Positions 57,088 to 64,000 of a stretch of DNA of 64,000 nt are shown in pieces. The DNA comes from Oryzomicrobium sp. Lineage in GTDB: Bacteria; Pseudomonadota; Gammaproteobacteria; Burkholderiales; Rhodocyclaceae. The first letter of the stretch is position 1. Every line of letters starts with the position of its first letter. The notes beneath the pieces were generated by a model. That model worked only from the letters and a program-made list of their open reading frames with translations, had not been told where the DNA came from and did not search any database. The translations under genes and the position numbers were made by a program. The stretch is taken from positions 190,664 through 254,663 of the forward strand of contig NZ_JAJTBG010000007.1 of the NCBI RefSeq assembly GCF_021287045.1. Direction: 5' to 3'.

Positions 57088-58284
57088 ATGCGGGTAGGCG
57101 TTGGCTACAGCGACAATCCGGATACTCTCGCCGCCGGTACCCAGGCGGCCCGGGATGCGTTGACCCAGGCCGGGCTGGAGGGCTGCGACCTGGTGCTGCT
57201 GTTCTCCACGGCGCGACACGATCCCCAGGTTCTGCGCCAAGCGGTCGCCGCGGTGGTCGGGCCTGGGGCGCGCATCGTCGGCGGCTGGGCGGTGGGCACC
57301 CTGACCAATCGCTGCCTGGGCTACGCTGGCGACCAGGTGGGGCTGGCCGCCTTCGCCCTCGATGCGGTGGAATGCCAGCTCATCGCCGAGGGCGACCTGG
57401 CCGAGGGTGAAACCCTGGTCGGCGAGCGGATCGGCCAGCGCCTGGCGGCGCTTGGCACCGGGCACGAATCGCCGGTGCTGCTGTTCTACGACACGGTGAA
57501 TCGCACCAATGGGCGGATGAGCATGCTCATGGCCACGCCGCTGCTGACCGGCATCGAGCGCTCCCTCGGTTACCTGCCGGCCCTGGTCGGCGCCGGCTTG
57601 ACCGGCGACATGGTGGGCACCCCGACCTGGCAGTGGACCGGCGAGGGCATCGCCGAGCGCCACGCCCTGGCCCTGCTGTTTTCTGCCGGCGTGCGCATGG
57701 ACAGCATCATCATGCACGGCTGCCAGCCTTGCACCGGTTACTACACGGTGACCAAGGCCGACGCCCAGACCATTCTGGAGATCGACGGCCGGCCGGCGCT
57801 GGAGGTCATCGGCAGCATTCTCGGGGATGCTATCGCTCCGGAAGATTTCGGCTTTTTCGTCACCCTGGGGGTGAACATGGGCGACAAGTGGGGCGACTTC
57901 GACGAATCGGCCTACGTCAACCGCATGTGCCTGAAGATCGACCGCAAGCGCGGCGGGCTGGTCATGTTCGAGCCCGACATGGTCGAAGGCACCCAGTTCC
58001 AGGTCATGCACCGCAGCGTCAACATGGATTACATCTCACCGCGCATCGAAAGCCTGTTCGCGGGGCTCGACGGGCGCACGCCGGTGTTTGCCTTCTACAT
58101 CGACTGCGCCGGACGGGCCGCCGGTTTTGCCGGCATCGACGCCGAAGACGCCGCCGTGGTCCAGCGGGTGGTCGGCGAGCGGGTGCCCCTGCTGGGCATC
58201 TATTCCGGCGTCGAAGTCGGTTCTGTGCTGGGTCGCCCCCGGGCCCTGGACTGGACCGGCGTGTTCTGTCTGTTCAGCACCTGA
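57088..58284 (+). CDS. FIST N/C domain sensory protein
   Basis: A 398-residue protein made of a FIST N domain (about 25-210) and a FIST C domain (about 220-375). These domains are thought to bind small ligands, perhaps amino acids, in bacterial signalling. GWAVGTLTNRCLGY and MHGCQPCTGYYTVTKAD are typical blocks. No membrane segment. Eight bases separate it from the OsmC-like gene, and the GGDEF gene begins one base after its stop, so the two are tightly coupled. Confidence 0.88.
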   Translation: MRVGVGYSDNPDTLAAGTQAARDALTQAGLEGCDLVLLFSTARHDPQVLRQAVAAVVGPGARIVGGWAVGTLTNRCLGYAGDQVGLAAFALDAVECQLIAEGDLAEGETLVGERIGQRLAALGTGHESPVLLFYDTVNRTNGRMSMLMATPLLTGIERSLGYLPALVGAGLTGDMVGTPTWQWTGEGIAERHALALLFSAGVRMDSIIMHGCQPCTGYYTVTKADAQTILEIDGRPALEVIGSILGDAIAPEDFGFFVTLGVNMGDKWGDFDESAYVNRMCLKIDRKRGGLVMFEPDMVEGTQFQVMHRSVNMDYISPRIESLFAGLDGRTPVFAFYIDCAGRAAGFAGIDAEDAAVVQRVVGERVPLLGIYSGVEVGSVLGRPRALDWTGVFCLFST

Positions 58285-58285
58285 C

Positions 58286-59443
58286 ATGGCAACCACCGCA
58301 TCCGCCTCCACTCCCCCCGCCGAGTTCGACGAACTGCGCCGCGAGGTGGCCTACCTGCGCAAGCGGACCGAGCAGCTCGCCGCCAGCCTGGTGCGGGGCG
58401 ACACCGTCGCCGCGGCGATCCGCCACGAACTGGAGCAAAAGCGACGCGGCTTCACCCTGATGGGCGAACTAGCCGTCACCCTGGGGCAGGACACGGATTA
58501 CGCCAGCGCCTTTCATGCCATCACCCGGCGTATCAACAGCGCCCTCAACATGCAGCGTACCGCCGTGCTTACCCCCAATGACGACGGCAGCTTCAGCGCC
58601 GTCGTGCTGCAGGGCTATGACGAGGCGGATCGGCAGACGGTGGGCGAGCGGTCCATTGCCGTGCCCGCCGAAATGCTCGACCCCCTGCGCCCGGTGCTGC
58701 TCACCCGGGCCGATCCCGACGGCCGCCTAGCCGAGGTGCGCACCGCCTTGGGCTTGCCTTACCTGATTTCCACCCCCGTCGTTTTGAACGGCGAGATCGT
58801 CGCCCTGCTCGTCACCGGCCGGGTGCGCGAACAACGTCCCTTCTTGCCCCGCCTGGGGGGGAGCGACGTCGAGACGGTCCAGGCCGTTGGTGCCTACCTG
58901 GCCGCCGTGCTTGCCGGGCAACGCCTGCAGCAGGCGGAAAACCTGGCCAATTACGATCCGCTCACCGGGCTGCCCAACCTGCGCCTAGCCAGCGATCGCT
59001 TGCAGCAGGCCGTAACCCTGGCCGCCCGGGATGGCTTTAAGAGCGCGGTGATGTTCATCGACCTGGATGGCTTCAAGGCCATCAACGATACCCTCGGCCA
59101 CGCCGCCGGGGACGCCACGCTGCGCATCGTGGCCCAGCGCCTGGAAGCCAGCGTGCGCAAGTCAGACACGGTGGGGCGGATTGGCGGCGACGAGTTCATC
59201 ATCGTCCTGCCCCACATCGACCACGCCGAAGGGGCTCGGGTGGTTGCCGAAAAAGCATTGGCCGAGGTCTGCCGGCCCATGACGTCTTACGGCCTTGACT
59301 GCCAGGTCGGCGCGAGTATCGGCATCGCCGTCTTCCCCGACCACGGCAGTGATGCCGCCACCTTGCTGCAGCGCGCCGACGAAGCCATGTATGGGGTCAA
59401 GAAGAGCGGCAAGCGGGCGGTGCATTTCGTGGGCGAGCGATAA
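58286..59443 (+). CDS. GAF-GGDEF diguanylate cyclase with I-site
   Basis: A 385-residue cytosolic protein. A coiled-coil (about 12-50) is followed by a GAF-like domain (about 60-210) and a GGDEF domain with intact signature G300-F304. R291-K-S-D294 five residues before GGDEF matches the RxxD inhibitory site, so product feedback is expected. It is translated from an ATG one base after the FIST stop. FIST binding of a ligand likely controls this cyclase, in trans. Confidence 0.92.
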   Translation: MATTASASTPPAEFDELRREVAYLRKRTEQLAASLVRGDTVAAAIRHELEQKRRGFTLMGELAVTLGQDTDYASAFHAITRRINSALNMQRTAVLTPNDDGSFSAVVLQGYDEADRQTVGERSIAVPAEMLDPLRPVLLTRADPDGRLAEVRTALGLPYLISTPVVLNGEIVALLVTGRVREQRPFLPRLGGSDVETVQAVGAYLAAVLAGQRLQQAENLANYDPLTGLPNLRLASDRLQQAVTLAARDGFKSAVMFIDLDGFKAINDTLGHAAGDATLRIVAQRLEASVRKSDTVGRIGGDEFIIVLPHIDHAEGARVVAEKALAEVCRPMTSYGLDCQVGASIGIAVFPDHGSDAATLLQRADEAMYGVKKSGKRAVHFVGER

Positions 59444-59557
59444 GCACGCGCTGACGGGGTGACCGGCATCGTGTCCTCCGGGGGCTGGCCCACGACAGCC
59501 CTGGCGGCATGGCAAAAGCGAAGAAAACTGAAGGCGATAGTTTGGTGCCAATCATGG

Positions 59558-59586
59558 AATAGCTTGCAATAAAGTAGTGTGCTATT
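59558..59586. promoter_or_regulatory. Putative OhrR operator upstream of ohrR
   Basis: AATAGC (59558-59563) and GCTATT (59581-59586) form an inverted repeat in an A/T-rich stretch 13-41 bases upstream of the ohrR start codon. The same hexamers occur in front of ohr. Confidence 0.5.
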
Positions 59587-59598
59587 TATATTGATCCC

Positions 59599-60060
59599 AT
59601 GAACGACGCCATCGCACCTGCCGAAACCTCTGCCAGCCTGCTGTTGGACAACCAGTTCTGCTTCGCCCTCTACGCCACCACCCTGGCGATGCAGAAGGTG
59701 TACCGCAAGCTGCTCGCCCCCCTGGGACTGACCTATCCTCAGTATCTGGTGATGATGGTGCTGTGGGAGCGGGACGGGCAGACGGTGTCCCAGATCGGCG
59801 AGCCCCTGGGCCTCGATTCTGCCACCCTGACGCCCCTGCTCAAGCGCCTGGAGGCGGCCGGACTGGTCAGCCGCAGCCGGGCGGCGAGCGACGAGCGCCA
59901 GGTGGTGGTGAGCCTGAGCGAGGCCGGCCGGGCCTTGCGCGGGCGGGCCGAAGAGGTGCCGGCCGCGATGCTGTGCGCTGCCGCCTGCCCCCCCGACGAT
60001 CTGGGCCGGCTCAAGAATGAACTGGAAGAGTTGCGCCAGCGTCTGTTGCAGTACGAATGA
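59599..60060 (+). CDS. ohrR: Organic peroxide-sensing MarR-family repressor
   Basis: A 153-residue winged-helix MarR-type protein. The reactive cysteine expected in OhrR is C21 in [11 protein letters not shown], followed by tyrosine [15 protein letters not shown], and the DNA-binding helix is [18 protein letters not shown]. Oxidation of C21 by organic hydroperoxide should release DNA and derepress ohr. ohr lies 133 bases downstream on the same strand with a similar sequence motif. Confidence 0.92.
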   Translation: MNDAIAPAETSASLLLDNQFCFALYATTLAMQKVYRKLLAPLGLTYPQYLVMMVLWERDGQTVSQIGEPLGLDSATLTPLLKRLEAAGLVSRSRAASDERQVVVSLSEAGRALRGRAEEVPAAMLCAAACPPDDLGRLKNELEELRQRLLQYE

Positions 60061-60093
60061 GCCGGCAGGGGACGGTTTTTCCCTGCGCCTAAC

Positions 60094-60115
60094 GTATAGC
60101 GCGCTATTCAATAGC
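60094..60115. promoter_or_regulatory. Putative OhrR operator upstream of ohr
   Basis: TATAGC-GC-GCTATT (60095-60108) is nearly palindromic and is followed by AATAGC (60110-60115). These are the same half-sites as before ohrR. The ohr ATG is about 80 bases downstream. Confidence 0.55.
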
Positions 60116-60193
60116 AAAGTTTAAGGCAGGCGATGCGCCCGGGCGGTCCGAAGTCATCGCAGGCAATTCCCCCACTCCTAGGAGAAACGCACC

Positions 60194-60619
60194 ATGTCGA
60201 TCGAAAAAGTCCTGTACCGCGCCGAAGCCCACGTTACCGGCGGCCGCGACGGCCACGCCGCCACCAGCGACGGCCACCTGAAAGTGCGCCTGACCACGCC
60301 CAAGGAACTGGGCGGTGCCGGGGGCGACGGCACCAATCCGGAGCAGCTGTTCGCCGCCGGCTATTCGGCCTGCTTCATGGGCGCCATGAAGTTCGTCGCC
60401 GCCCGGGAGAAGATCGCCTTCCCGCAAGATGCCGCCATCGATGGCCGGGTCGGCATCGGCCCCATTCCCTCCGGCTTCGGCATCGAGGTCGAACTGCGCA
60501 TCGCCCTGCCGGGCATGGCCCGGGACGCGGCCCAGGCCCTGGTGGACAAGGCCCACGTGGTCTGCCCTTATTCCAACGCCACCCGGGGCAACATCGACGT
60601 GACCCTGACCCTGGTGTGA
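60194..60619 (+). CDS. ohr: Organic hydroperoxide resistance protein Ohr
   Basis: A 141-residue thiol peroxidase that detoxifies organic hydroperoxides with lipoyl or similar thiols. Catalytic C60 is in YSACFMGAM and the resolving C124 in [12 protein letters not shown]; both are present in contrast to the OsmC-like protein at 56519. R35-like residue is in [11 protein letters not shown]. The ribosome binding site TAGGAGAA precedes the ATG. Regulated by OhrR encoded upstream. Confidence 0.95.
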   Translation: MSIEKVLYRAEAHVTGGRDGHAATSDGHLKVRLTTPKELGGAGGDGTNPEQLFAAGYSACFMGAMKFVAAREKIAFPQDAAIDGRVGIGPIPSGFGIEVELRIALPGMARDAAQALVDKAHVVCPYSNATRGNIDVTLTLV

Positions 60620-60643
60620 GGCCGGAAGTCGGGCAAGCCCCCA

Positions 60644-60679
60644 AACGACAACGCCGCCCCTACGGGCGGCGTTGTCGTT
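60644..60679. terminator. Bidirectional hairpin terminator between ohr and the efflux adaptor
   Basis: AACGACAACGCCGCCC (60644-60659) and GGGCGGCGTTGTCGTT (60664-60679), a 16-bp perfect stem with a CTAC loop. T-runs are not long. Confidence 0.8.
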
Positions 60680-60707
60680 GATGGCGGATGGTGGGGTGTC
60701 GGACGGA

Positions 60708-61925
60708 TCAGTTGGCGTCGGCGCCGGTCTTGACCGCATCGCCGACGGCCAGGCCCTTCTGGCCCTTGAGTACCACCTGGGCGCGCTCGTCCAGGCCGGC
60801 CACGATCTCCACCAGGCCGTCCTTGCTGCGGCCGGTCTTGATGTCCACCGCGTCGATCCTGCTTTCGTCGTTCACCGTCAGCACCCGGGCGCTGCCGTTG
60901 CCCGGGTCGCGGACCACGGCGGACTTGGGCAGGGCCAGGGCCTTGCGCTTACCCATGCTGATGGTGCCCGAGACGTTGAGGCCGGCCTTGAGGTTGGTGC
61001 CGGCGGGCAGGTCCACGTAGGCCAGGCCGTTGCCGGTGGTCACGTTGATGGTGGGGGACACCTGGCGCACCCGGCCCTTGACCTCGGGGCCCAGGGGGCT
61101 CTTCACCGTCACCTCCTGGCCGGGGGAAAGGCGTAGCAGGGTTTCGCCCTTGACCTCGGCGCGCCACTCCAGGCGCCCCTGGCGGATCAGGCGGAACAGT
61201 TCGCTGCCGGCGGAGACGATGGTGCCCTCGGCGGCGCTGCTGGCCGAGATCATGCCGTCGTCCGGTGCCACCAGGGTGGTGTTGTCCAGACGCAGCTGCT
61301 GGCGCTTGACCTGGGCCTGGGCGGCGCTCAGGCGGGCCTCGGCGGTGCGCCGCTGGGTCTCGAAGAGGGTCAGCTCCTGCTGGCTGACCCCGCCGGAGGC
61401 GGCCAGGCGCCGGCCCCGCTCCAGGGTGGCGGTGGCCTGGGCCAGGGCGGCCTGGGCTTCGGACAGCTGGGCGTTGGCCGCGTCCAGATCGGTTTCCACC
61501 GTGGCCGCGTCCAGCCGGGCCAGGGGCTGGCCCTTCTTGACCGTGTCGCCCACGGTGACCAGCACCTTGGACAGGCGCAGCCCGCCTACCTCGGCGCCGA
61601 TGCTGGTTTCCTGCCAGGGCATGACGTTGCCGCTGGCCTCGATCAGGTCGGGCCAGGATTCGTTGCGGGGATGGACCACCGCCACGGCGGGAACCGGCTT
61701 GGGCGGCGGGACGGCCGCTGGGGGTTGTACTGCCGCCTGGGCCGCTTGGCTCGTGGCCGGGGCGGCGTCGCCGCCGGCGGTTTCGGCGTTGGACAGGCTG
61801 GCGGCGCCGAGCACCAGGGCGGCGGGCACGGCCAGGGCGAGGAGGGCGGCGAGGCGCTTTTCCGGCAGACGGAGCTTGGCCAGGGCGGCGATGGACGAGA
61901 GGCGGGAGGGGCTGGAGGGCGTCAT
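60708..61925 (-). CDS. RND efflux periplasmic adaptor (membrane fusion protein)
   Basis: A 405-residue adaptor of the AcrA/MdtA group. N-terminal membrane helix about 28-47, then lipoyl halves around a helical hairpin (ETSIGAEVGGLRLSKVLVTVGDTV and AAATVETDLDAANAQL...), beta-barrel and membrane-proximal domain. It links an inner-membrane pump to an outer-membrane channel. The channel gene is directly upstream (7 bases), but no pump gene follows before the terminator at 60644, so the pump is elsewhere or of a different type. Confidence 0.88.
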   Translation of the reverse strand: MTPSSPSRLSSIAALAKLRLPEKRLAALLALAVPAALVLGAASLSNAETAGGDAAPATSQAAQAAVQPPAAVPPPKPVPAVAVVHPRNESWPDLIEASGNVMPWQETSIGAEVGGLRLSKVLVTVGDTVKKGQPLARLDAATVETDLDAANAQLSEAQAALAQATATLERGRRLAASGGVSQQELTLFETQRRTAEARLSAAQAQVKRQQLRLDNTTLVAPDDGMISASSAAEGTIVSAGSELFRLIRQGRLEWRAEVKGETLLRLSPGQEVTVKSPLGPEVKGRVRQVSPTINVTTGNGLAYVDLPAGTNLKAGLNVSGTISMGKRKALALPKSAVVRDPGNGSARVLTVNDESRIDAVDIKTGRSKDGLVEIVAGLDERAQVVLKGQKGLAVGDAVKTGADAN

Positions 61926-61932
61926 GGTTCGC

Positions 61933-63579
61933 TCAATCGGGATGGCGGACTTCGGCCAGGGGAACGGTCTGGACGGCTGCCGCCGGGGCGGCCTGGGCCG
62001 ACACGGCATCGGGTTGAGTGGCGGGGGCGGCCCCAGGCTTGGCATCGGGTGTTGCCCCAGGCGTCGCCCCGGGCTGGGCGTTCGGCTTGTACTGGGCGCC
62101 GCCGCCGGTGGCGCGGTTGAGCGCCACCCAGGCTTGCAGGCGTTCCTGCTGCACGCTCAACAGGGTCTGCTGGGCGCTCAGCATCGAGCGGCGGGCATCT
62201 TCGAGTTCCAAGAGGTTGCTGGCGCCCTCGCGGAAGCGCACGTCCACCGAGTCGAAAAAGCGCTGGTACTGGCTGGCGGACACCCGGGCGTTCTCGGCCC
62301 GCTCGTGGGCGGCGGCGTAGCGGGTCAGGGCGTCCTCGATCTCCTGGATGGCCGCCCGGGTCTCGGCCTTGAAGTCGGCCAGGGCCTCGTCGTAGCGGGA
62401 CTTGGCGATCTCCACGGCGGCCTTGCGCCGGCCGCCGTCGAAGATCGGCAGGCTCAGGGACGGGCCGAAGGACCAAGTGCCGAAGGACAGGGCGCCGCCG
62501 CCGCTGGTTTCCGACACGGTGTAGCCCAGGTCGCCGTTGAGGGTCAGGCGCGGGTAGCGGTCCGCCTCGGCCAGGCCGATGTCGGCGGACGCCGCCGCCA
62601 GCCGCCGCTCGGCGGCGCGCAGGTCGGGGCGCTGTGTCAGGGCGTCCTTGGGGATGGCGATGCTGAAGTGCCGGGGCACCGGCAGGCGCCCCAGGCCCGT
62701 GGGCTGGTCGGCCAGGGCGCGCATCAGGGCCGGGCGGGGGATGCCGGTGAGGCGGGTCAGCTGGTTCTCCAGCCGTTCGCAGGACGCCCGGGTGGCCGCC
62801 AGTTGGGTCTTGGCTTCGGCCACCGAGGCGGTGCTGCGCACCGCCTGGTAGGGGGCGGTGAAGCCTTCCTTGACGCTGGCGGCGGTGAGCTGGGCGGTGG
62901 CCTGGCGCGAGGTCAGATCCTGCCCGCTCAGGGCCAGGTAGGACTGGCAGACCCGGTAGCTCAGGTAGGCGTCGGTCACGTCGGCGGCCAGGCTCACCCG
63001 GACGTCGGCCAGGGTCGCCGCCTGGGCCGCTTCCCGGGCCAGGGCGCCTTCCTTGCCGCGGCGCACGGCACCGAACAGGTCGATTTCCCAGGAGGCGTTC
63101 ATCGACAGCCAGGATTCGCTCAGGCTCTTGCCCGAGGAATCGCTCACCCCGCTCTGGGCGTTGGCGCTGCCGTCCACAGTCGGCTGTCCGGCGGCATTGG
63201 CCTGGCCGGTGCGGGAGCGGGACTGGCGGAGCTTGGCCGTGGCCGCTTCCAGGGTCGGGCTGCTGGCGAAGGCTTCGGCGATCAGGTGGTCGAGCACCGG
63301 GTCGGACAGTTCTTCCCACCAGGGAGCGGTGCGGGCCACGCCGCCGTCGGGGACGGAGGATTTTGCGTCCGGGGCGTCAGGAGTACCTGGGGTGGCCAGG
63401 GCGGTGCTCGACGTCCAATGGTTGGGCACGTCGGTCGGGGAGAGCTTGGGGGCCTGGTAGTTCGGGCCCACCGCGGCGCAGCCCGCCAGGGCGAGGGCAA
63501 GGAGGGGAGGGAGGATGCCTGGTGAGGCAAGGGCCCGCCGCCGGGGCGCGCCTGGAGGCTGGGGGTACTGAGAGGCCAT
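61933..63579 (-). CDS. NodT-family outer-membrane efflux lipoprotein
   Basis: A 548-residue TolC/OprM-like outer membrane factor. The lipobox LALAGC follows a short hydrophobic signal at residues about 19-34, so it is lipidated. The mature part has the two repeated OEP domains of this family, with ALDAN-like coiled-coil hairpins and an Ala/Pro-rich tail. It forms the outer channel of the efflux system with the adaptor 7 bases downstream. Start ATG 63579; a longer reading upstream lacks the signal. Confidence 0.9.
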   Translation of the reverse strand: MASQYPQPPGAPRRRALASPGILPPLLALALAGCAAVGPNYQAPKLSPTDVPNHWTSSTALATPGTPDAPDAKSSVPDGGVARTAPWWEELSDPVLDHLIAEAFASSPTLEAATAKLRQSRSRTGQANAAGQPTVDGSANAQSGVSDSSGKSLSESWLSMNASWEIDLFGAVRRGKEGALAREAAQAATLADVRVSLAADVTDAYLSYRVCQSYLALSGQDLTSRQATAQLTAASVKEGFTAPYQAVRSTASVAEAKTQLAATRASCERLENQLTRLTGIPRPALMRALADQPTGLGRLPVPRHFSIAIPKDALTQRPDLRAAERRLAAASADIGLAEADRYPRLTLNGDLGYTVSETSGGGALSFGTWSFGPSLSLPIFDGGRRKAAVEIAKSRYDEALADFKAETRAAIQEIEDALTRYAAAHERAENARVSASQYQRFFDSVDVRFREGASNLLELEDARRSMLSAQQTLLSVQQERLQAWVALNRATGGGAQYKPNAQPGATPGATPDAKPGAAPATQPDAVSAQAAPAAAVQTVPLAEVRHPD

Positions 63580-63933
63580 CGTCGTTGTTTCTTCTCGTGA
63601 CGTGGGCCGTGGCCGGGCTTGTGGCGCGGGCACGCCGGGGCGTCGTGGGATTGCCAATCCAAGAGGATGACGGCTGGCCGGAGGGAGTTCAAGGGAAGTT
63701 TTGCAACAGCATGTATCCACCCTGCCGGCCTGCGTTTTCCGGGGCGCTGCCAAGCCTGCGCGCCCCGCATGTCGGGACGATGAATCCCGGGAATGGGGAG
63801 GCGTATCACCGGCCTTCCGCCTGCCGTGGCCGTCCGCAATCGTCCGGCTGCACGGCATGGGGCAAGGGGGGCGTTCCGGGCCGGTCCGGGCCCCGCGTCG
63901 ATTTTGCCGCCTGCGGTTGTCCGAGGTAGGTGG
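63580..63933. other. Efflux operon upstream region
   Basis: This stretch between the efflux genes and the tandem repeat at the window end holds the efflux promoter on the minus strand, but I could not find a convincing -35/-10 pair. Frames here are open by high GC only; no gene is named. Confidence 0.4.
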
Positions 63934-63940
63934 ATGGGGG

Positions 63941-64000
63941 GAAAGAAGGTGGGAAAGAAGGTGGGAAAGAAGGTGGGAAAGAAGGTGGGAAAGAAGGTGG
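63941..64000 (+). repeat. 12-bp tandem repeat GAAAGAAGGTGG, five copies to window end
   Basis: Five exact head-to-tail copies of GAAAGAAGGTGG fill 63941-64000, and the array may continue beyond the edge. It follows an ATG at 63934 with a possible ribosome binding site (GAGGTAG), in a frame that reads Val-Gly-Lys-Lys repeats. The unit is a multiple of three, so copy number changes keep the frame. Confidence 0.85.

Noticed and set aside
63941-64000. Start of a CRISPR array
   Set aside because: The 12-base units are directly adjacent without spacers, so they are a simple tandem repeat.

Overview
This is a GC-rich, densely coding chromosomal window. The best fit is a betaproteobacterium of the Rhodocyclales (Azospira/Dechlorosoma or a close relative). 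This is inferred from gene content and order (rsgA/M48/orn, rpmE-rho-trxA, an aryl-polyene operon, a moaDE-moeA-mobB block, many chemotaxis and c-di-GMP proteins), not from a database match. I see no insertion sequence, prophage, CRISPR array or rRNA operon. Two tRNA loci are present.

Layout. 1-3.3 kb: housekeeping genes on the minus strand (rsgA fragment, pterin carbinolamine dehydratase, a small cytochrome c, an M48 membrane protease) with orn divergent. 3.4-7.7 kb: a GT-C type membrane glycosyltransferase, rpmE, rho and trxA. 8.0-23.4 kb: one minus-strand, roughly 15.4-kb, tightly packed operon of 17 genes. It matches the aryl-polyene (APE) pigment family: two acyl carrier proteins, two ketosynthases plus a chain-length-factor-like partner, a ketoreductase, two hotdog dehydratases, an AMP-ligase, an acyltransferase, a LolA-like protein, an MMPL exporter and a methyltransferase. 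A polysaccharide deacetylase, an alpha/beta hydrolase and a CPA2 antiporter are embedded or appended. 23.5-27.4 kb: tRNA-Arg(ACG), tRNA-Ser(GCT), lysC, a small HTH regulator, a radical SAM protein, queD and tRNA-Ser(TGA). 27.6-36 kb: a Bax-inhibitor-1 family membrane protein, rlmD, an Ala/Pro-repeat lipoprotein, a large Cache-PAS-GGDEF-EAL protein and a DinG-type helicase. 36-40 kb: an ATP-grasp protein of unknown role and mobB-moeA-moaD-moaE. 40-45 kb: a zinc-ribbon/DUF805/glutaredoxin-like fusion and two chemoreceptors.

45.6-51.6 kb is a ketone-body/3-hydroxybutyrate type module. It contains a fused CoA-transferase, a PAS-type sigma-54 activator, a PhaB-type acetoacetyl-CoA reductase and a GntP-family permease. 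The CoA-transferase and the permease each have a sigma-54 -24/-12 promoter. Each is also preceded, further upstream, by a 16-bp GTCTC-N6-GAGAC palindrome. This suggests that the locally encoded activator controls both through a shared enhancer site, which I consider the most testable regulatory discovery in the window.

52-60.7 kb: clpB with a sigma-32-like promoter; a four-gene run of FAD oxidoreductase, OsmC-like protein, FIST sensor domain and GAF-GGDEF cyclase; then ohrR and ohr, each preceded by GCTATT/AATAGC half-sites. 60.7-63.6 kb: an outer-membrane factor and a periplasmic adaptor of an RND-type efflux system, without an inner-membrane pump in the same transcription unit. The window ends inside a 12-bp tandem repeat.
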